A stretch of 63,546 nucleotides of DNA from Phoronis australis. Taxonomy: Eukaryota > Phoronida > Phoronidae. Numbering within the stretch: the stretch's first letter is position 1; each line of letters begins with the position of its first letter. The notes under the pieces were generated by a model that worked only from the letters and a program-made list of their open reading frames with translations, made no database searches and was not told the origin of the DNA. The translations under genes were made by a program, and so were the position numbers. Positions 58,328 through 63,546 of this stretch are shown here, piece by piece. Where the stretch lies: assembly GCA_002633005.1 (NCBI GenBank), contig NMRA01000906.1, forward strand, positions 29,706-93,251. The letters run 5' to 3'.

Positions 58328-58783
58328 GCCAAAGGTTCTAACGAGTGAAGTCGGCGGTCTGTAAAAGTTACCGACGCAGATGCTTTTGTTGTTAATAGAG
58401 ATAAAAGTGAGTAGGCCTTCGAACGTAGAATAAGTATCAAGAACTTGATTTTTTTGACAGGAAGATTTTCATTTACGTAAGTGATAAGGCCACCGTGTGT
58501 TGAACATAAGCCAGATGCAGGTTTGGAGTACATGTTGTAGCCGTCAATTTGAAAGACTGAAAGGCAGCTGGTCGTGGTTAACTACTTGTATTAAGATAAT
58601 GTCGAAAAATAATTCTTTAGAGTGAATGTTGTGCAGGAATGATTCAAATTGAGTGAATTTTGAGTTAAGTGAATGAATGTTTATACTTAACACGGTTAGA
58701 CTTGATTTATTTAGGTCAAGAAAGTTTTTAACTCCTTCTGTATCAAAAAATGGGATTTGGAAATTGGAGCCTCGGTGCAACAT
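58267..58783 (-). pseudogene. LINE AP-endonuclease, N-terminal half, two broken frames
   Basis: 58783-58544 reads LTVLSINIHSLNSKF and FDIILIQ, the start of an APE domain (N in 'SINIHSL'). After a frame break, 58533 onward reads GGLITYVNENLPVKKI. Further shifts follow before 58327. At least two frame disruptions lie in this 500-bp part. Confidence 0.75.
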
Positions 58784-58795
58784 TCAAGAGACTTT

Positions 58796-60825
58796 ATGTA
58801 TCAGAGACAGAAATCTAGTGTACTCTCACCTCCATAACTAGATAATAGAGGAGCAGGATCAAGAGCTGCGCCAGCAGAAAACTGGCTTACGTTGGCCATA
58901 AATGGATATTTACATGTGTTATTCCTTGATTGGTCCTAGGATATCGGTCGTCATGTAAGTTCATTGAATTAGCGCACAATGAAAAAATTCACAAGGGGTG
59001 GGTAAGATAAACGGATAAAAAGTTTAAACAAACTTAAACAGGCAAGATAGATACTGAGATACATACATGAAGCATTAGACATTTGGAAACTTTAACATGT
59101 AAAATTACAAGTCAAATCTATGCATATTTTATATAAATAGTAAACACTATTTGGATTAACTATTCAGTGATAAATAAGTATCTTGAGTAGCTTAAGGCAG
59201 TCGACGGTAGCGACCCCAGGTGGTCTACATGTATAATATTGATGAACTAACCTGATGATGCGGTGAGGGTGTATTTCCATACACAGAGAGCGGGATTCAG
59301 TTTGACACTATACCCCGTGGTGGGTGTACACAAGTTAGTCTTGTGACTGAACTTAGTGTTACATGAGACCATCCTGAATGAATAAAATCTAGCTTGTGAC
59401 CCAGGTCGTCATAGGTGTCCTGCAGTCAGTTTGCTAGAAATAGTTTCAACACTGTGCGTGCTGAGGCAATAGGTAATGAAAGTTGGAAACACAATCGGGA
59501 TGTCGGTATATCGTTCGTGTAAGGTTTCCAGACTGTTGACCAAGCGCACCACAGGTGCCCAGTAATCATCAGTCGTACTAACTTAGGGAACACTTGATAG
59601 GCCTACGAACAGAGCCGTTCAGGCCTGACGAGGCAAACTCAGCAAGGGGCCAGGTTCAGAGAATTACCATATTTACTTCACTGGGTTAATAAAAATGAGT
59701 TACTGGCATAGTGTGTACACTTTAGGGTTATGGTACGTAAGAGATACGAAAGCACTGAGGATTGGTCAAAGTCATTGTGTTTTAACAAGGGATTTTGAAA
59801 CAGCTTGAAAGTCTGTAAACTACCAGGGGTTCCGAAACCTCACTGCGAGTTGTGGTGCCTGTCTCAAGTGAATCGCAGCTGAGTTGGCCAGCGGTGGCTT
59901 TCATTTCATTGACTACTGAACAATGTTTTTAAAGAAAAACAAGAGACGTGTTTTAAAAATTTTCTTTAATCAATACAAACTAAAAATAGTCGTCAACGCT
60001 TTCAAACATCCACCCAATAATTACGATAACATCCGTGTCAGTGTCCCTGATCAACGCATTGCCATTTGAGTTGACTAAGTGGAAGGTAAGAAACGTGTCA
60101 ACCTCTTCATGGGAACCTTGAGAACCCGTTGGATGATCAGCTGCCATGAAACCAGTGTAAGAAAGGCGAATTCAGTTGCCGCCATATGAGACAACAATTG
60201 TTTTCTCCCCAAGAAATGGTCCATACAGGTCTTTTTGTCGTTCTTGCAAGAGGAAGGTTGCCAAGCTGTCCATAAAATGTGTTGTTCTGCAAAGCAGGAA
60301 TTTTTCAACAAGACATTTTGGGTTTAAAGTTTGTGATAAGTTGGCTTACTGAAAGAAGTTACGTCTTTTCTAAATGAAAAGTTTAGGTCCTAAGAACAGG
60401 TGCGTTCAAGTAACTTTGTTATTCTGTATCTGTTGCATATAACTATTGTTATCTGTAGTACTTGACTACACCTGTGAAATAAAATTTAAAAAAATGAAAA
60501 GTTTACCTTGTAAAAGAACCCAATACAGTTCTTTCTTCTTGTTGCTGACAGCGTACTGTATTTTCGCTAATTGCCCCGCTCTTTGCGGAATGTTCCACTT
60601 TTTTTACTTTTTTTCGCCATTTCTGCCACACCATCTTAATGTCTCGTTTTTTGACGCACGACTAAACTGGCTTACCAGCATATACTCAGTGTGTCTCTAT
60701 TATTAATTCCAAACAAGAAGAGAGTTCAGTAGACGCGAAAATATTACGGAAATACAAATCTTTCCTTGTCGAAATTCTTAATTCTATAAAACTCTACCAA
60801 TACTTGACTGGGGTATTCATTAGTT
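58796..60825. other. No gene seen
   Basis: Upstream flank of the LINE. The open frames (60075-60311, 60446-60706) are unsupported. Confidence 0.5.
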
Positions 60826-61520
60826 TCTGGCAGATTTTCCAGAGGACAATTTGTCTGCCATGTGTCATTCTGTGTTTATTGCGGCATGGTTGTTGATTTT
60901 AAGTCAATTTTAGCCGGAACCCCGAATATCTAAAGTAGCTCAAACTATGAAAGGCATACCGTGGTTGAGATTTTTTGGATTTCTGGCGAGCACAGCCCAG
61001 AATGTTTTGTGTCTGTCACAGACCATTTAGTGACCAATGACATGTATTCATTCACATGAATGTATGAGCTAGATCATTTTTGGGGGTTCTTTTGGGTTTC
61101 TGGCGGACGCATTCCAGAGTGCAATTTGTCTGTCATGGGTCATTCGGTGTTCAGTGCAATACTATTGTTCGTTTTAAATCAGTTTTAGCTGGTACCTCAA
61201 ATGTCTAATCTAGCTCAAATTTTCAATGGCATACGGTGGTTGACATTTTGGGGGGTTTCTGGAGGGCACCACCAAGAATGTATTTTGTTTGTTATAGGCC
61301 ATTTAGTGATTAGTGACATGTATTGAATCACAAGGAATTGGTTTTTGTGGTACGTCGAATATATGAGTTAACTCATTTTGGGGGGGGGGGGGGGGTTTTG
61401 GGTTTCTGCTGGACCCAGGTCACGGTGCAAATTGTCTGTTATGGGTCATTCGGTGTTCTGTGCCGTACTATTGTCCGTTTTAAATCAGTTTTGTCCGGTA
61501 CTTCAGATATCTAATCTAGC
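60826..61520 (+). repeat. Degenerate tandem array, about 280-bp unit with half-units
   Basis: The phrase TTTCTGGC(A/G)GA...CCAGAG recurs at about 60826, 61096 and 61402, each followed by TTTGTCTG.CATG.GTCATTC.GTGTT. A related half-unit phrase TTTCTGG.G.GCAC...AGAATG is at about 60976 and 61253. About two and a half units are present, the last interrupted by a 16-base poly-G run near 61380-61395. Confidence 0.75.
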
Positions 61521-61769
61521 TCATTTTGGCCCCCTTGTAAAGTCCTCAAGGGTTTCACCCAGAGTGCAGACAACTCAGGCAGATTTTAAGTGTTTCATCT
61601 GTCCTCGTTCATCTACATTATGTGCTCTGGGCTGTCTATGGTTTAGTGTATCAGTCTAGACAGGCAATAAGAGAGACGGGTCTCATTAAACTAACGAGTG
61701 AGAAATGCAGTTAACGCAACTTATCGACTTAAGCACCAATTAAAACAATCTTTACAACTACACCTTAAT
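61521..61769. other. No gene seen
   Basis: Short stretch between the tandem array and the 3' end of the minus-strand gene. Confidence 0.4.
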
Positions 61770-61775
61770 TTTATT
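61770..61775 (-). terminator. PolyA signal of the minus-strand gene
   Basis: AATAAA on the minus strand, 170 bp downstream of the 61946 stop. Confidence 0.4.
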
Positions 61776-61945
61776 TTGCCCCTCGTCATGCAATTTACAT
61801 TCAATATATGTACACGCAACTGAAACTTAATTGTCGCGAACCATACACGGAGGTGCAGCGTATTTTAAGACAAAAAGTGCAAGTGTTAAAAGCGCTCGAA
61901 AATAAACCTACAATTAAGTCCGTCGTGGAATATGACATGGGCGTT

Positions 61946-62446
61946 CTAATCTTCACAAGCCTTACAACACGTCACCAAATGCCGCCAACGTGAAATGAAA
62001 CTTTGTACCTGCAAAGAGGAAGCGTTAGACTCTTTGCCCACGTGACTGTTCAGTCCGAATCGAGATTTCAAACGTTTGAAAAGTCCCTCGCGTTTCCCAG
62101 TATTTGGCTTATTCGTAAAATCATAGTCCTCTGAAACAGAAGAAACGGCATCAAGAGGCACATGCGCGAAACCAGACATCTTGACGACTTCTAGACGAAT
62201 TTCCTCGGTGGTGACTGCTTTGTTGTTACTTTGCAATCTTGTTATGCTTTTTTTCTTGCATTCAGTGTCCACTGGATTATCTCTCGTAGCAAACGATAAA
62301 TCACACTGGTCCAACGTTGCTACAGGAGACGGACTGGGATAGCAAGGCCAGGCAACGACACCACAAGGTTTAAAAAAGTCGAGTACAACATCTTCGCGGT
62401 CGTCAGTTAGGTCACTGCTTTTGTACTTTTCGATTGACTTTCTCAC
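61946..62446 (-). CDS. Unrecognised protein, second frame of the AKAP-like gene
   Basis: A 166-codon frame, overlapping and one base out of register with 62412-62933. It has a hydrophilic, Ser/Asp-rich composition with a basic patch LFKRLKSRFG. Either an intron (donor CTG|GTGAGA at about 62452) or a frameshift links it to the upstream frame. Another possible donor, CAG|GTACAA, lies near 62010, so the last codons here may be intronic. No known domain was recognised. Confidence 0.4.
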   Translation of the reverse strand: MRKSIEKYKSSDLTDDREDVVLDFFKPCGVVAWPCYPSPSPVATLDQCDLSFATRDNPVDTECKKKSITRLQSNNKAVTTEEIRLEVVKMSGFAHVPLDAVSSVSEDYDFTNKPNTGKREGLFKRLKSRFGLNSHVGKESNASSLQVQSFISRWRHLVTCCKACED

Positions 62447-62933
62447 CAGCTTGGGCTATGGTGATGCAAGCGTTTTCCAAAAGATTTGCAGCAAGAGTAG
62501 AAATGGCTTCTTGAGACAACTTTGCGAAACTGTACATTTTGTCGTCTTCTGGACGTATATCTTCGACGCTTCCTGATGTGCTGAACAGAGAGTTTTGGGT
62601 GTCCTGTGAAAACGTCTTGCGGATCATAGGGAAAACTGTCGATTTGGTCGACTCTATGAATTCAGATACTCTTGCGTCTTCTATGAGGTCACTTTCAAAG
62701 GTTTTATATTCGGATCCTGTGACTTTCTTCTTACTATCACTGTTATCAGTGAAGCCAGCGATACCTGACGGTTGAATCACTTTCCGTCCTACATTGTCAG
62801 AGTGGTCTGCTTTGTTTCTGCCATCCAATTTAACTACTACTCTCCCTCCAGTATCACTCATATATGCAGAGGTATGGAGGATGCTCTCTGAAGCATTGAT
62901 GTTAAGATAGGAAATTGCGCAGTAAGACAACAT
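62412..62933 (-). CDS. Candidate A-kinase anchoring protein, first frame
   Basis: A 173-codon frame. Residues 144-155 (ISTLAANLLENA) fit the RII-binding consensus [AVLISE]-x2-[AVLIF][AVLI]-x2-[AVLI][AVLIF]-x2-[AVLISE] at every position, and the hydrophobic pattern continues to A160 (CITIA). In A-kinase anchoring proteins such a helix docks the PKA regulatory subunit. The rest is acidic and Ser/Thr-rich, as in many scaffolds, with no other recognisable domain. The start is uncertain: M1 or M25 (MSDTGG). The frame ends AGEKVNRKVQKQ-stop unless the GTGAGA donor is used. Confidence 0.45.
   Translation of the reverse strand: MLSYCAISYLNINASESILHTSAYMSDTGGRVVVKLDGRNKADHSDNVGRKVIQPSGIAGFTDNSDSKKKVTGSEYKTFESDLIEDARVSEFIESTKSTVFPMIRKTFSQDTQNSLFSTSGSVEDIRPEDDKMYSFAKLSQEAISTLAANLLENACITIAQAGEKVNRKVQKQ
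62454..62504 (-). other. RII-binding helix motif
   Basis: Codons for residues 144-160 of the 62933 frame: an amphipathic helix pattern matching the AKAP consensus. Confidence 0.45.
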
Positions 62934-63005
62934 TAGGCACTCTCTGTCGTCTTTCGCAGGAATATCTTCAGCATTTCTTGATTCGATACTACTGTTACAC
63001 CGACT

Positions 63006-63115
63006 CTATCACAGTGCTAAACGAAAGTTAGCACTGTAGAATGTTGTTTAATATGGCCTCTCATTGGTTAAAGTAATGAAACTGACGTCATAACATTCAG
63101 CCATTCCCATTGGTC
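63006..63115 (+). promoter_or_regulatory. CRE/CCAAT promoter block with hairpin
   Basis: Contains a perfect 10-bp-stem hairpin (63011-63020 / 63028-63037), a CRE palindrome TGACGTCA at 63083-63090 and an inverted CCAAT box at 63109-63113. It lies between the divergent AKAP-like (minus) and RecQ-like (plus) sequences, so it could serve either or both. Conserved in the copy at 1458-1600. Confidence 0.5.
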
Positions 63116-63205
63116 GAAACTTGGGAAACCCTTTCTGTTTACAAATTACGAAGTGTAGCGACCACGGATTTAAGTAGTTGCATTTTATTAAAACGGACAG
63201 TGGTG

Positions 63206-63444
63206 GAAGTGAATAAGACCAAGAAAACTCCGATGAAGTGGCTTAAGCCGAAACAAATCCGATGTATAAAGGTGTGTGTCATTGGTGGCGATGTGGTCGG
63301 TACATTGCCGACGGGATGATGGAAGTATTGCCTATCTACGCGGACTTGCTTGCAGCCCGGGGACAATTTGAGAAGTCTTTGTGTCTAGTAATCAGCCCAC
63401 TGAATGCCATTCTGGCCCAACAGAGATATATAGGGAAGCTCTAA
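63206..63444 (+). pseudogene. RecQ-type helicase 5' fragment, frameshifted
   Basis: LKPKQ...IK and then GGDVVGTLPTG (63242-63316) match the start of a RecQ/superfamily-2 helicase up to the Walker A loop, where GK.S should follow. Here a stop (TGA, 63317) interrupts it. In the next frame SLCLVISPLNAILAQQ (to 63444) matches motif Ia (VISPL..L..DQ). At least two frame changes are needed and the motif I lysine context is degraded, so it is a pseudogene or contains an unrecognised intron. Such RecQ-like genes are, from memory, expanded in marine invertebrates. Confidence 0.6.
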
Positions 63445-63520
63445 TTCTTTCTTTTGGTGAAAACGGTGAACACTAACTTTGTTTTCATAACTACATGAGG
63501 TCACGTAACTTGGCTCTATT

Positions 63521-63546
63521 CAGTGGTGGGTTTAGGGGGGGGGGGG
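63521..63546 (+). mobile_element. Left end of another hAT-like element, cut by the window
   Basis: CAGTGGTGGGTTTAGGGG matches the left end of 2541-3206 and runs into the poly-G at the window edge. Confidence 0.45.

Larger units (their letters stand above)
55434..58795 (-). mobile_element. Non-LTR retrotransposon (LINE), frame-damaged
   Basis: Minus-strand element with an endonuclease-like part (about 57785-58783) and reverse transcriptase (55668-57800). The 3' UTR ends in AATGTAATGTAATAAAAGCG and then the microsatellite. ORF1 is absent, so it is probably 5'-truncated. By the RT and EN features it resembles CR1/Rex1/Jockey-type elements; the exact clade needs a tree. Confidence 0.85.

Noticed and set aside
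1-63546. CRISPR arrays, bacterial operons or prophage
   Set aside because: Tandem repeats here lack spacers, and genes show spliceosomal introns; the DNA is eukaryotic.

Overview
The window is eukaryotic. It is AT-rich, its real genes have introns with GT/AG borders, and dispersed repeats fill most of it. I see no operons, ribosome binding sites or dense coding as in bacteria. The palindromes TACATGTA and TAGGCCTA are strikingly frequent, and the genes are a TPR protein resembling the interferon-induced IFIT family and an MFSD4/NaGLT1-type sugar transporter. Together with the transposon mix (Gypsy, LINE, Kolobok-like, hAT-like), this points to a marine invertebrate. A deuterostome such as a sea urchin, hemichordate or lancelet is my best guess, but the species cannot be fixed from sequence alone.

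Three host genes are supported. (1) On the minus strand, 7992-12673, are three phase-compatible exons of an MFS sugar transporter of the MFSD4/sodium-dependent glucose transporter 1 type; the first exon was not found. (2) On the plus strand, 46124-48391, is an intact 755-residue TPR protein of IFIT-like architecture with an unusual C-terminal domain that I read as a divergent TIR-like fold. It has a 5' non-coding exon, a 100-bp intron, a polyA signal, and a perfect ISRE-type motif about 0.5 kb upstream. (3) On the minus strand, about 61946-62933, is an unrecognised gene whose first reading frame matches the PKA RII-binding helix pattern of A-kinase anchoring proteins. Next to it, the plus strand at 63206-63444 carries a degraded RecQ-type helicase start with a CRE/CCAAT promoter, and this promoter block is also duplicated near the left end (1458-1722).

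The rest is mobile and repeated DNA. 1-7 kb: short repeats, a 53-bp tandem array and a hAT-like element. 13-15 kb and 42.7-45.5 kb: two direct copies of a 2.8-kb unit, the first interrupted by a 999-N gap. 15.7-17.4 kb: a decayed repeated ORF family. 18.06-22.98 kb: a composite element with perfect 31-bp inverted ends, containing a Kolobok-like THAP transposon with TTAA target duplication; a diverged second copy lies at 24.76-27.86 kb. 27.9-33.2 kb: more repeats, including a 609-bp insertion with perfect 8-bp target duplication and a matching empty site. 33.4-33.5 kb: two stem-loops resembling histone mRNA 3' ends, without a histone gene. 34.4-36.05 kb: a 5'-truncated Gypsy element nested in the 15.7-kb repeat family. 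40.8-42.5 kb: a second inverted-end element. 55.4-58.8 kb: a frame-damaged LINE with a mutated YADD box.

The most interesting unit is the IFIT-like gene. Its ISRE-like site, intron structure and TPR body mirror vertebrate interferon-stimulated IFIT genes, while the added C-terminal domain is not part of vertebrate IFITs.
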